The notes: generated by a model not told the origin, from the sequence alone. 64,000 bases of DNA from an uncultured Clostridia bacterium (GCA_938049335.1 CALIYX010000024.1:186001-250000), one strand, 5' to 3'; counted from the stretch's first letter, positions 43,474 to 53,079 are shown. Numbers and translations are program-made.

Positions 43474-44790
43474 CTATGCAAAAGCGTTGTAAATCGCTCT
43501 GATAGCAGTTTCAAAATCTTTATTCTCTACTCCGACGATGATATTGATTTCACTTGATCCCTGCTCTATCATCCTCAGGTTTACATTTGCATCAGCAAGC
43601 GCACCAAATAGCTTAGCCGACACACCCTTACGTCTGTTCATTCCATGACCTACAGTGGCAATCAGCGCCATATCCTCAAAGCACTCTATTCCATCTGGTT
43701 CAAGCTGCTTTCTGAAAGCATCTACCATATCATCTAGTCTGCCTTTAATGGAGCTATTAGAAATTACTACAGATACTGTATCTATTCCGCTTGGAATGTG
43801 CTCAAAGCTGCAATCAAAGTCCTCAAGGATAGCAAGGATTCTTCTAACAAAGCCACGCTCTGTGCTCATCATGTGCTTGTATAGCGCAATAACTGTGAAG
43901 TCCTTCTTACCAGCAATACCTGTAATTACATCTCCATCTCCCGTATACTCAGGCTCAGCAGTAATCATTGTGCCTGGGTCCTGTGGAAGATTTGTATTTC
44001 TGATGTTGATTGGAATATTTGCAACTCTAACCGGGTAGATAGCATCTTCATGAAGAACTGAAGCCCCCATGTATGAAAGTTCTCTAAGTTCCTTATATGA
44101 AATCTTATCTATTCTTCTTGGGTTATCCACAATATGCGGATCAGCCATCAAAAAGCCTGAAACATCTGTCCAGTTCTCATATACCTCTGCGCCTATAGCT
44201 CTAGCAACTACAGCACCAGTGATATCTGAGCCACCTCTTGAGAATGTCTTAACATTGCCCGATGACTTATATGAGCCATAGAAGCCAGGAAGAACTGCAT
44301 ATTCGTGCTTTTCTAGGCATTCCTTGATAGCCTTATTTGTCTCCTCTTCTAGCATCTTGCCGTTATCAGAAAACAGAATGAGATCCTGCGTATCGACAAA
44401 GTCGTAGCCTAGGAAGTCAGCTGTTAGCATAGCACTCAAATACTCACCTCGGCTTGCGATATAGTCAGGTGTGCAGCCCTTCTCTAGGTTCTCTCTGATT
44501 ATATCAAACTCCTTAGCGATATTAACCTTTGTATCTAGGTTTGCAGCAGTAGCAGTAAACCTATCCTCTACAACCTGAAGTAGCTGGTTGTACGGGAAGT
44601 TATGCTCTCTGTGCGTATGACAAAGATATAGAATATCTGTCATCTTTGTATCTGTATCAAAACGCTTACCAGGCGCTGAGACGATGATATATCTTCTGTC
44701 CTTGTCTGCTGTAATGATTTCCTTTAATTTTTCAATCTGAAATTTGTCGGCAACAGAAGAGCCACCGAACTTAGCTACCTTAACTCCCAT
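43474..44790 (-). CDS. lysC: Aspartate kinase
   Basis: 438 residues from the ATG at 44790 (AAGGAG upstream); nine codons upstream are unsupported. VAKFGGSSVAD opens the amino-acid kinase domain, with FSRGGSDITGAVVA and ENWTDVSGFLMADP as substrate motifs. Two ACT domains occupy the C-terminal 130 residues, so feedback inhibition is likely. It performs the first step to lysine, threonine and methionine. No leader riboswitch was found. Confidence 0.9.
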   Translation of the reverse strand: MGVKVAKFGGSSVADKFQIEKLKEIITADKDRRYIIVSAPGKRFDTDTKMTDILYLCHTHREHNFPYNQLLQVVEDRFTATAANLDTKVNIAKEFDIIRENLEKGCTPDYIASRGEYLSAMLTADFLGYDFVDTQDLILFSDNGKMLEEETNKAIKECLEKHEYAVLPGFYGSYKSSGNVKTFSRGGSDITGAVVARAIGAEVYENWTDVSGFLMADPHIVDNPRRIDKISYKELRELSYMGASVLHEDAIYPVRVANIPINIRNTNLPQDPGTMITAEPEYTGDGDVITGIAGKKDFTVIALYKHMMSTERGFVRRILAILEDFDCSFEHIPSGIDTVSVVISNSSIKGRLDDMVDAFRKQLEPDGIECFEDMALIATVGHGMNRRKGVSAKLFGALADANVNLRMIEQGSSEINIIVGVENKDFETAIRAIYNAFA

Positions 44791-44834
44791 GTGTAAATTC
44801 TCCTTTTGATAAGCCAATTTTGAGCTATCTTTAT

Positions 44835-44862
44835 ATTATAACAAAAACAATTCTCAATGCAA
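44835..44862 (-). promoter_or_regulatory. Predicted promoter of the aspartate kinase gene
   Basis: On the minus strand TTGCAT (44862-44857) and TATAAT (44840-44835) with a 16-base spacer, 45 bases upstream of the ATG. Confidence 0.55.
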
Positions 44863-44903
44863 ATAAAATAGCTCGATATATGAGTAAAACACCCACATAT
44901 CGA
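44858..44903 (-). terminator. Probable terminator of metK
   Basis: On the minus strand TCGATATGTG and CATATATCGA pair over 10 bp (one G-U), followed by GCTATTTTATTT. The T tract is interrupted, so it is a moderate terminator. It overlaps the aspartate kinase -35 region. Confidence 0.5.
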
Positions 44904-44943
44904 ACTTTTCTAGTCTGTCAATTTAATCGTGTTGTCAATTCAA

Positions 44944-46122
44944 TTATAGTTCTGCCTTCAGGGCATCTACCTTGTCTAGCTTTTCCCAAGGTAGTTCAAC
45001 ATCTGTTCTTCCGAAATGTCCGTATGCAGCAGTCTTTCTGTAGATAGGTCTTCTTAGATCCAAATCTCTTATAATAGCTGCTGGACGGAAGTCGAAGTTC
45101 TTCTCTACGATCTTTGCAATTTCCTCATCGTCGAGCTTTCCTGTGCCAAATGTATCAACCATGATGGAAACAGGCTTAGCAACGCCGATTGCATAAGCAA
45201 GTTGAATCTCGCAGCGATCCGCAAGCCCTGCCGCAACTACGTTCTTAGCTGCATATCTAGCTGCGTATGAAGCTGAACGGTCAACCTTTGTTGGATCCTT
45301 ACCTGAGAATGCACCACCGCCATGTCTTGCAAATCCACCATATGTATCTACGATAATCTTACGGCCTGTAAGTCCTGAATCCCCGTGAGGTCCGCCGATT
45401 ACGAATCTGCCTGTAGGATTTACGAAGTACTTTGTCTCCTCATCAAGAAGCTCTGAAGGAATTGATGCCTTTATTACCTTCTCAATGATATCCTCGTGAA
45501 TCTGCTCTTGGCTAACATCAGGATCGTGCTGTGTTGAAATCAAAACAGTGTCGACTCTCTTAACCTGATGTCCGTCGTACTCTACTGTAACCTGGCTCTT
45601 TCCGTCAGGTCTTAGGTATGGAAGCTCTCCACTCTTTCTAACCTCTGTTAGCTTAAGGGCTAGCTTATGTGCAAGTGAAATTGGCATAGGCATAAGCTCT
45701 GGTGTCTCGTTGCAAGCATATCCGAACATAAGTCCCTGGTCTCCTGCACCAACCTGCTCAATTTGGTCATTGAGAGTACCTTCCTTATACTCAAGTGCGT
45801 GGTCAACACCCATAGCGATGTCTGATGACTGTTCGTCGATAGCTGATAGGATTGCGCATGTGTTTCCATCAAAACCATACTCACCCTTGTTATATCCTAT
45901 GTCGTTGATTACACCTCTAACGATCTTTGGGATGTCAATATAGCAGTTTGTGCTAATCTCACCCATTACCATTGCATATCCTGTTGTTGTAGTTGTTTCG
46001 CAGGCAACTCTTCCCTGTGGATCCTGCTCCATAATTGCATCCAAAATCGCATCTGAAATTTGGTCACAAATCTTATCTGGATGTCCTTCTGTTACTGACT
46101 CTGAAGTAAATAGCTTTCTCAT
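44944..46122 (-). CDS. metK: S-adenosylmethionine synthetase
   Basis: 392 residues from the ATG at 46122 (AAAGGAG upstream). SVTEGHPDKICDQISDAILD at the N-terminus, GAGDQGLMFGYA and GGGAFSGKDPTKVDRSA are catalytic signatures. It makes SAM from methionine and ATP. It is preceded by a SAM-I riboswitch with its own terminator, giving feedback control. Confidence 0.98.
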   Translation of the reverse strand: MRKLFTSESVTEGHPDKICDQISDAILDAIMEQDPQGRVACETTTTTGYAMVMGEISTNCYIDIPKIVRGVINDIGYNKGEYGFDGNTCAILSAIDEQSSDIAMGVDHALEYKEGTLNDQIEQVGAGDQGLMFGYACNETPELMPMPISLAHKLALKLTEVRKSGELPYLRPDGKSQVTVEYDGHQVKRVDTVLISTQHDPDVSQEQIHEDIIEKVIKASIPSELLDEETKYFVNPTGRFVIGGPHGDSGLTGRKIIVDTYGGFARHGGGAFSGKDPTKVDRSASYAARYAAKNVVAAGLADRCEIQLAYAIGVAKPVSIMVDTFGTGKLDDEEIAKIVEKNFDFRPAAIIRDLDLRRPIYRKTAAYGHFGRTDVELPWEKLDKVDALKAEL

Positions 46123-46149
46123 TTTTGCTCCTTTCCTCACCTTATCAAA

Positions 46150-46306
46150 AGAAAAAACCTTTCCTCAAAAAGAAAAGGTTTGAACTCACAATTCATTCCT
46201 CATCTTTCAGACTGTTATCTGTAGGATGTAGCACCTTTCCGTGCCTATCAGCACATAGGTTGCCGGGCATCGCAGGGCCTATTCCCTCCGCCGCTCTTGA
46301 TAAGGA
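46150..46306 (-). ncRNA. SAM-I (S-box) riboswitch upstream of metK
   Basis: On the minus strand the conserved run begins CTTATCAAGAG at 46306 and continues with GGAGGGAATAGGCCCTG, TGCCCGGCAACC and GGTGCTACATCC, the S-box core. The expression platform is a terminator hairpin AACCTTTTC / GAAAGGTT with TTTTTTC (about 46150-46182), just before the metK ribosome binding site. TATAAT lies immediately upstream at 46311-46306. SAM binding is expected to terminate transcription. Confidence 0.95.
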
Positions 46307-46387
46307 TTATACCCAAAGTATACAGATTTTAACAAAATTGTCAAGGTGAAGTATATGTGAATTTCATATGTATGGCGTACAAAACCA

Positions 46388-46422
46388 AAGCAAAAGAGGG
46401 CTAAGTTCATCTTTAGCCCTCT
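46388..46422 (-). terminator. Intrinsic terminator of the CWB2 surface-protein gene
   Basis: On the minus strand AGAGGGCTAA pairs perfectly with TTAGCCCTCT (10 bp, 8-base loop), followed by TTTGCTTTGG. It lies 80 bases past the stop. Confidence 0.75.
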
Positions 46423-46502
46423 CCTTGCTAGCACTTTACAAAATATAATAAAGCTAACTATGTAAAATGCTTGGGTTTAACAAATATATAAGAAATGGAA
46501 TT

Positions 46503-49500
46503 CTATTTCTTTAATAGCTTGCTCGCTGCTTCGCTCGAAATCAAATTATCTCCGCCTAAAACTATGCACTTTTGTACTTTTGCATTTGTTATATATGCAG
46601 CTGCTTCGTCCATATTTTCGTTGCTTACTAGTAGAAGCGGACTGTTATCTACAGCGCACAAAACTCCTACGCAAAGCCCATCTGGGAAGTTGAATCCATA
46701 TGTCAGATATGCCTTCTTATGCTCTCCTGTAAAGAACTTTTCAGCTACAGCTCTTGATGTTGCAAATCTGTCACTGCCAGCTATGCGTTCAACCTTACCT
46801 AGTTTTGATGCCTCGTTTTCCACAGCCTTGCTTACAACATTTTGTCCACCAATAAGGTAGAACTTCTTGCTCTTAAGTGTTTTTAGGTATGCAATCTGAG
46901 CACTATCTAAGCTATTATCAACTAGCATAACCGGTTTACCTGCCGCTGAAACTGAAAGTGCGTCTGCAAAGTTATACGCGTTGCAAAACGCGATATCTTG
47001 ATCTTCAACACCTGCCGCCTTGAGCACCTCTAGATTTGTTTCAAATCTACTTGCTCCATGAAGCCTAATCTTCTTTCCTGGTATCTTATCAGCTATCTTC
47101 TTTGAAACAGCACCTTCGCCACCTATTATATAGATATTTGCATTTTCAGCAGCATTCTTCTTCACATACTCACTTATCTCATCAGCAGTTGATTCATTTA
47201 CTATCAAAATAGGTGCATTTTTAACCTTTGCCAGATATGTAGCTGAAAGCGCATCTGCAAATCCCTCTCCGTTAGTAATTACAACGTTATCAAACTTTTC
47301 TACGCCCAGCTTTTCTTTGAGCTTATCAGCAATTGCCATTGAGGTTTCAAAACGAGTAGCCCCAGCGATTCTTTCAAGTCCTTTTTCGTTCTCGCTTTTG
47401 AGTCTTTCTACCTCTTCAGCCAGCTCCTTAATCTTTGCTTCTGCTGCGTGCTTTTCCGCTTCAGCCTTTTCAGCTCTTGCAAGTGCACTATTTAGGTCTG
47501 ATTCTGCCTTTTCGGCTCTAGCCTCTGCTACTTTCTTTTCAGCCTCAGCTATCTCTGCCTTAGCTTCTGCTGCTTTCTTCTCATTTTCTGCCTGTGCAAA
47601 CTTGTCCTCAGCCTGCTTCTTTGCTTCCTCAGCCTGAGCCAATTTTTCTTCTGCTGCCTTCTGCGCCTTTTCTGCTGCTTCAGCCTTTGCTTCGGCCTCC
47701 TTATGCTTTTTCTCTGCCTCTGCAGCCTTTAGCTCAGCATCTGACTTTCCTTTTTCTATATCGGTAATCTTCTTTTCTAGAGCTTCCTCATCTATTGTTT
47801 TTTCTATCTCAACAGTTAGCTCCTCATTATCCGTAAAATCTCCTGTAAGTTCATAGACTCCATTTTCATCAGAATCTATCTCAATGCCATTTACGCTCAC
47901 ATTATACTTGAACAGTTCCTTCTTATTAATCTTGAAGTTTACTGTACTTCCAGCCTTGCAGTATCTAGGGTTTTCACCTTCTAGTTCCTTTATGCCACTT
48001 CCAACAAACTCAATCTTGCATTTTTTTGTTAGCTTTATTTTGATGTTAGGCAGGCTACTTAGATTTCCTGATACTGTATCTGCATTCAAATTAGGATTTA
48101 GTCCCTGTGAATATGTGAGATTTCTATGTGATCCAGGGTTACTTCCAAATCCGTTGCTCTCGAGACAACCGCTAACTAACTCAAAATCTCCATCTTCAAG
48201 ATTTTCTGGTATGGTTAAAGATACTAGCTGTTGCTTAGGATTTCCACTGAAATCATAAACTCCGAAAGGACTTCCCGGAACTGACTTATACATCTTTCCA
48301 CTCTTGTCCTTATATGAAATTGCTGTGTTTCTGTTATATACGCCTGCTAGCTTTTCAACTGGATTTAGCAAGTCCTTAAACTGAATGCTAATCTTATCTC
48401 CAGCCTTTAGCTTTGTTGTATCCGCAACCTTATGTCCGTTTACATCTAAAATATCGTAGCTGATTTCTCTAGCATTAATAACCTGGTATGTTACCTTGCT
48501 GCCTTTTTCTACTTTGACGATGTGTCTTCCAGTAGCTAGCTTTGATATAGTAACCTCACCGCTTGCACTTAGCTTAACTCCATCTTTAGTGAATCCTTTG
48601 TACTTTAGTGAGTCACCTACTACACCTCTATTAACGCTTACTGTACTTCCTGCCTCTGGCTTGAATGAATAACTTGCACCATCCTCGCCCTTTAGGTAGT
48701 AGAGCGTATCGTGTTCAGAGTCGATTGGCAGCATTTTCACACCGCGGTTGATATTCATATTCGTCTCTATAGATGAATCGTTCTCCCCAACCTTAACCAT
48801 AAATACTCCAGTTAGCTCTGGCCATATAGCTGAGAAGTCAGTTCCGCCCTGAGCTTCCGAGTGTATCACTGCATCATATTTTACAAGCACAATTGCTGTT
48901 CCACTGTGATTTGCTTTGATTTTCGCAACTGCCGAGTTATTCTTATCTGCTGTTACCGACACTACATCTGATGAGTTTCCGTTCTCATCTATTACCTCGT
49001 AATGGAAGTCCGGGATAGCAATCTTGCTATTCATAAAGTTTTCGATAGGCTGCCAGTTTCTTACGCAGTTAAGCTCATAGCTTCCGCCCTCTGCCATCTC
49101 AAGGAATCCCTTTTGATTAACATTGATATATACATTTGCCATATCGTGTACATTCTTGTCAAATCTATAAACAGTGTCCTTCTGATAGCTGCTATCTCCT
49201 ATGTGCAGATCCTTTTCTGTGACATTGATAGGCTCTGTTACATTGAAGTTCTTAGGGAAAGCCCAGTAAGTCACTCCCTTAGGATTCTGAACGCGGTAAA
49301 AATACTTGCTCTGGCCCTTAGCCATCTTGAATTTTGCAACAACGCCATTTGCTGTTTCAGTAACTTCTGGTTCAACGAAGTTATACTTATAATAGTTTCT
49401 ACCATCTCCAAAGCCTGCTGATATCTTTGACCCCTTAGGAGCTGTGATTGTCAGATTTGAAACCTCAGGCATGGTTGCTCTAATATCCGTATTGACCTCT

Positions 49501-51014
49501 GTGTCCCTTCCGCTCTTTGTTACCTTGACACTTGTATGTGTCTTTGCCTTTTCTCCTATAGGTGTTAGTGTTACATCTATAGTATCCTGGTGAAGGAACA
49601 CGAAGGAATGAGCTCCCTCCTCATTATGACCCAAAGTCAGAACTCTTTGCTCGCCGTTCTTACCTGTAAGCTTAACATCAATAGTGTAATCTCTGTCTTT
49701 AACCCAACCTGAATTTCCAACATTAAAGTCATAGATTCTATGTACGGTTGCACTGTTATTTTCCTTTGTGAAACTTATTTTTATTCCGCCGTTAAGTTCA
49801 TCCTTAGGACCATAAGCTTCGAACCAGTAGTCGCCTGCTGAAAGCTCAGTCTCATACTGAAGCACCCAGCCGTCCTTTGTTAGGCTTACACCTTCTAGAA
49901 TATTCTTGCTGCCCTTAACTCCATTTTTATATGTGTAAAGCTTACCGCTCTTTATCTGAGCACCGTGCATGCCTTTGATTGAAACAGCGAACTTCTCCTC
50001 AGGTTTTTCTTCCTCCGCGCCTGTTACATCTAAAATTGCTACTGCCGGTGTTGATACAACCTTGTCCTGCTCTGGGTCTTTTTGACCTTCCATTGCAATG
50101 AAGTATCTTCCAGTTGCCATGCCAGTTGTGTCTAGCTCAAAGCTTCCGTCTTCATTTTTATCTAGCGTTTTAAAAGCATTGCACTCGCTTATCTTTTCGT
50201 GAGTAAAATCAGATGCTTTAATAACTGAAAGCTTGCTCACATTTGATGGGAATATGCCTGTTCCAGAGCCTTCTGGATTCATAAGATTCTGCCAATGACG
50301 CTCAGCTGTTATGCTTAATATTTCACCTGCATTAGCCTCTTCCTTACAATTTAGAGAGTTAAATCCAGCAAGCTTGCTTCCGAAGAAGTTAGTGTTTGTG
50401 AAATGCCCTATCTGGACATCATCGCCATCATTTAGCTCAATTTGGTCAGCTGTTGCTCCCCAGCCTTCTGAAGCCTGGGGAAACTCGCCATTTACATAGT
50501 AATTGAGATTGCTATCAAAGTTTAGAAAGCTTGTAAGGTACATACTTCCAGCTTTTCCATTCATGGAAAAAAGCTCTGTACCGATCTTCTCCCTCAGCGC
50601 GCCTTGTCCTACATCATCTGGGTCAATTCCCATATAGTAAACCTCAGCCATATATATGTAGAGGTGAAGTAGTGTAATATGACCCTTTGCAGTTTCTGCT
50701 GTTCCTTTTACCTCATCATCTTTTCCGTAGGAACCTGTGTGGAAATAGAATTTCTCTAGTCCATAGTTTGCTAGATCAAAATACTTTAGTTTTACTCTTT
50801 CCTTTGCCATAGGCGTGCTCGATACACCGCTATAGTTCTTTGCTACGACAAAGTTTTCATCATGTGAAAATGAAAACTGTACATCGACGCCATCAGCAGA
50901 AGCTGGTGCCCTGTGCACCTCTGCAAAAGCTGATGCAGGAATCAATGATAGGATCATAAAAAGGCTCAAAAGCAATGCGAGCAACTTCTTAGATCCATGT
51001 CTTCTGTCTGCCAT
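46503..51014 (-). CDS. Large surface protein: transcobalamin-like (DUF4430-type) region, coiled coil and three CWB2 repeats, under B12 riboswitch
   Basis: 1503 residues from the ATG at 51014 (AAAGGAAG upstream; a further 24 codons run into the riboswitch terminator). A signal peptide occupies residues 1-31 (cut after SAFA). Residues about 70-260 show the pattern TLLHLYIYMAE, then NLNYYVNGEFPQ, GWGATADQIELNDGDDVQIG, resembling DUF4430/transcobalamin C-terminal-like domains. Several beta-rich domains of unknown type follow. About 1075-1212 is an Ala/Glu/Lys coiled coil. About 1213-1503 contains three cell-wall-binding 2 repeats (RIAGATRFET, HGASRFET, RIAGSDRFAT), which anchor proteins to wall polymers. 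A cobalamin riboswitch precedes it, so a corrinoid-capture role is proposed but not shown. Confidence 0.85.
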   Translation of the reverse strand: MADRRHGSKKLLALLLSLFMILSLIPASAFAEVHRAPASADGVDVQFSFSHDENFVVAKNYSGVSSTPMAKERVKLKYFDLANYGLEKFYFHTGSYGKDDEVKGTAETAKGHITLLHLYIYMAEVYYMGIDPDDVGQGALREKIGTELFSMNGKAGSMYLTSFLNFDSNLNYYVNGEFPQASEGWGATADQIELNDGDDVQIGHFTNTNFFGSKLAGFNSLNCKEEANAGEILSITAERHWQNLMNPEGSGTGIFPSNVSKLSVIKASDFTHEKISECNAFKTLDKNEDGSFELDTTGMATGRYFIAMEGQKDPEQDKVVSTPAVAILDVTGAEEEKPEEKFAVSIKGMHGAQIKSGKLYTYKNGVKGSKNILEGVSLTKDGWVLQYETELSAGDYWFEAYGPKDELNGGIKISFTKENNSATVHRIYDFNVGNSGWVKDRDYTIDVKLTGKNGEQRVLTLGHNEEGAHSFVFLHQDTIDVTLTPIGEKAKTHTSVKVTKSGRDTEVNTDIRATMPEVSNLTITAPKGSKISAGFGDGRNYYKYNFVEPEVTETANGVVAKFKMAKGQSKYFYRVQNPKGVTYWAFPKNFNVTEPINVTEKDLHIGDSSYQKDTVYRFDKNVHDMANVYINVNQKGFLEMAEGGSYELNCVRNWQPIENFMNSKIAIPDFHYEVIDENGNSSDVVSVTADKNNSAVAKIKANHSGTAIVLVKYDAVIHSEAQGGTDFSAIWPELTGVFMVKVGENDSSIETNMNINRGVKMLPIDSEHDTLYYLKGEDGASYSFKPEAGSTVSVNRGVVGDSLKYKGFTKDGVKLSASGEVTISKLATGRHIVKVEKGSKVTYQVINAREISYDILDVNGHKVADTTKLKAGDKISIQFKDLLNPVEKLAGVYNRNTAISYKDKSGKMYKSVPGSPFGVYDFSGNPKQQLVSLTIPENLEDGDFELVSGCLESNGFGSNPGSHRNLTYSQGLNPNLNADTVSGNLSSLPNIKIKLTKKCKIEFVGSGIKELEGENPRYCKAGSTVNFKINKKELFKYNVSVNGIEIDSDENGVYELTGDFTDNEELTVEIEKTIDEEALEKKITDIEKGKSDAELKAAEAEKKHKEAEAKAEAAEKAQKAAEEKLAQAEEAKKQAEDKFAQAENEKKAAEAKAEIAEAEKKVAEARAEKAESDLNSALARAEKAEAEKHAAEAKIKELAEEVERLKSENEKGLERIAGATRFETSMAIADKLKEKLGVEKFDNVVITNGEGFADALSATYLAKVKNAPILIVNESTADEISEYVKKNAAENANIYIIGGEGAVSKKIADKIPGKKIRLHGASRFETNLEVLKAAGVEDQDIAFCNAYNFADALSVSAAGKPVMLVDNSLDSAQIAYLKTLKSKKFYLIGGQNVVSKAVENEASKLGKVERIAGSDRFATSRAVAEKFFTGEHKKAYLTYGFNFPDGLCVGVLCAVDNSPLLLVSNENMDEAAAYITNAKVQKCIVLGGDNLISSEAASKLLKK

Positions 51015-51037
51015 TGTTTCTTCCTTTCTGCTGCAAT

Positions 51038-51300
51038 AAAAAAGACCGCAGCACATAAATAAAAGCTGCAGTCCGTTTTCCCGCAATAAAATAAGTCAAG
51101 CGCCTTCCTGCACTTGCATCCCGATTACGAGCAGGTCTCCTGACTTATGCCTCAATACAGCATTAACCTTCTCGGATAAAATCCAATGGTCGCGCTTGCC
51201 CTAATGCTGCTCTTCATTTACAGTGGCGGAATCCGTCTCGGATTTACACCGAGTTCCCTCTTAGCTATCTCCTAAGGTGCAATCTCAAACCTTTCTGATA
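51038..51300 (-). ncRNA. Cobalamin riboswitch with terminator
   Basis: On the minus strand the aptamer shows GAGGGAACTCGGTGTAAATCC, then GGATTCCGCCACTGTAAAT and the B12 box AAGTCAGGAGACCTGC (51146-51131). The expression platform is a perfect-to-wobble 9-bp hairpin GACTGCAGC / GCTGCGGTC followed by TTTTTT (51073-51038). The surface-protein ATG is 24 bases beyond. B12 binding should terminate transcription, so the gene would be made when cobalamin is scarce. Confidence 0.95.
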
Positions 51301-51400
51301 GAACTCATAATATTTACCGCATAGATTTTAGCACATTCGCTAAAATCAGTCAAATCTAAGTTTTCCTTCTAATTCTTTTTTTGTAATAAACCCTGTCCCT

Positions 51401-51429
51401 TTGCATTTTAATCCTCAAGCGATTATAAT
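51401..51429 (+). promoter_or_regulatory. Predicted promoter of the 416-residue protein gene
   Basis: TTGCAT (51401-51406), 17 bases, TATAAT (51424-51429). The start codon is 27 bases downstream, leaving a very short leader. Confidence 0.6.
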
Positions 51430-51455
51430 TATATAAAAAAAAAAGAGGTATTCTT

Positions 51456-52706
51456 TTGAAAAGAGATAATATAAACAGTAACAGCCCAAGATTTTCAGTT
51501 ATTGAAGGGGGATTGAAAACCAAGCCTCCTACCTTGGTTGACGAACTTAGGGCTTCGCTCAAAAACAGTTGTTTTGAGATTAAGGCAACTAATACTAGAC
51601 TCATGGGTGTGGTTGGGCTCATGCTATCATATAACATGATCGGACACCGCTTCACTCAGCTCTTTATCCTTGACTATGAGGAGTATGGTGTAGCAGACTA
51701 TGTTGGACTATTTACAGATTCCAAGGATGAAATCGAAGCTCATGCAAACACCATGTTCGGCGCTCTTGGCGGCGAATGGGTCGAAATTAGTGCTGAAGAA
51801 AGCTGGGCACTGATAGCAAGTGCAGATAGAATAACCGAAGAATATGGTGCTGAGTTTCCCGAAGACTACCTGCAGTTTCGCGATGCCATTAAAGGCGCTG
51901 ACGAGGATAAAGAAATCTATGACTCTGCATTATCAAAGGTATGTATTAATTTGCGTTCAGATGATGAGCTAGTTAACTACTTTATTATGCGCTGTGTTGG
52001 AAAGGATAAGGACCCTCTTCGCATACTTTGTTCAGAAGACTTCCTTGACAGTACTTATGGCGAAACTTCCCCATACGAAAAATTCTCTAATGGGCTTAAA
52101 ATAAACAATCCATCTACTCTTTTTAAGAATGATGTGGAAAAGATAGGTCCAAGAAAGTACATATGTAAGTCTCTAGTCGAAGACGAGGGCCTTTTTTACC
52201 TCATAGTCAGTGAAGTTCGTGTTGTGAAGGACGTGGTTAAATCAGCTAAAGTAATTTCTTGCATGGAAATCACTGTTTGGGAATCTGCGATGCAGCTTCG
52301 CCGAATAGACTATGTTTTGACAGCAGAGTGCAAATGCAGTCAGGATGAGTTTTCAAAGCTCATAAGCAAGGCATTCCACACGGTAAACTCTCACTCCCAC
52401 GAAAACGGGATGCTATACATGATATATAGAAACAATAACGACCATGTGTGTAGCCCTCATTTTAGACTAGATGCCGACCTGGCCGGAAGTGTATTCTTTA
52501 TCGATGAGAAAGAAGCCATAGTATGCTCAGCCGAGCCAGAAGACACTGATATAATAGCAAAGGCAATCTTCCTATCCGATTACTTTAGAAAAAATGATAA
52601 GCTTGGCAAAATCGAAAGATTTAAATTCGACGATAAAATTATAGGGCCTTTTATCGATAGCGGAATGGATGATTTCAGGGAATTTATAGAATTTTATAAG
52701 GGGTAA
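51456..52706 (+). CDS. Conserved-looking soluble protein of unknown function
   Basis: 416 residues, starting at a TTG with AGAGGT 6 bases upstream. Not recognised. No signal peptide or membrane helix is evident. The protein is acidic and rich in aromatic residues; segments such as GLFYLIVSEVRVVKDVVKSAK and RRIDYVLTAECKCSQDEFSK suggest alpha/beta folds. It is divergent from the B12-riboswitch gene and ends 22 bases before a cluster of DnaA boxes. Base composition matches neighbours, so it looks resident. Confidence 0.75.
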   Translation: MKRDNINSNSPRFSVIEGGLKTKPPTLVDELRASLKNSCFEIKATNTRLMGVVGLMLSYNMIGHRFTQLFILDYEEYGVADYVGLFTDSKDEIEAHANTMFGALGGEWVEISAEESWALIASADRITEEYGAEFPEDYLQFRDAIKGADEDKEIYDSALSKVCINLRSDDELVNYFIMRCVGKDKDPLRILCSEDFLDSTYGETSPYEKFSNGLKINNPSTLFKNDVEKIGPRKYICKSLVEDEGLFYLIVSEVRVVKDVVKSAKVISCMEITVWESAMQLRRIDYVLTAECKCSQDEFSKLISKAFHTVNSHSHENGMLYMIYRNNNDHVCSPHFRLDADLAGSVFFIDEKEAIVCSAEPEDTDIIAKAIFLSDYFRKNDKLGKIERFKFDDKIIGPFIDSGMDDFREFIEFYKG

Positions 52707-52727
52707 ATAGTGTTTTTTTAAAAAAAC

Positions 52728-53010
52728 TTATCCAGTTCCTTAAATATGTTTTATGTCAACCTTTGTTCGTTTTTCCATCAAAGGTTTTCAACAGAAGTAA
52801 ATCCATATTTTTCAACAATATGAGTACTTATCCACAGCAAACATGAAAATCGTATACAATTTTGTCCTTTAGTGCCTGTGGATAAGTTTCTAAAAGAAAA
52901 TGGCTATATTTCAACGAGTATGCTATTTTTCTATTTTGTCAATAGCAAGTTATCCACAGATTTTATTATAAAAAAAATAAGAGTTTTGTTCTTTAGGAAA
53001 AAAATGGTAG
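52728..53010. other. DnaA-box cluster with AT-rich stretch (candidate replication origin)
   Basis: Perfect TTATCCACA boxes lie at 52828-52836 (+), 52877-52885 (-) and 52950-52958 (+), with a near match TTATCCAGT at 52728-52736. An AT-rich tract follows (about 52959-53010, TTTTATTATAAAAAAAATAAG). The whole 373-base gap between genes lacks an obvious promoter or terminator. Gene direction switches from mostly minus to mostly plus across this point, which fits an origin. dnaA, dnaN and rpmH are not in the window, so a DnaA-titration site is the main alternative. Confidence 0.6.
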
Positions 53011-53079
53011 AGCGTTCAGAGTTTACAAGCCTGACAGTTTTAAAAAACAAATTATCTAGTAAAAAGGAAGGATTTTTTT

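Noticed and set aside
44791..44943. Lysine riboswitch before aspartate kinase
   Set aside because: The leader is only about 40 bases after the predicted promoter and contains no lysine-riboswitch core; the hairpin there fits the metK terminator.
46503..51014. Long plus-strand open frames inside the CWB2 surface gene
   Set aside because: They mirror the repetitive coiled-coil codons of the real gene, lack ribosome binding sites and give Ser/Ala-rich junk.
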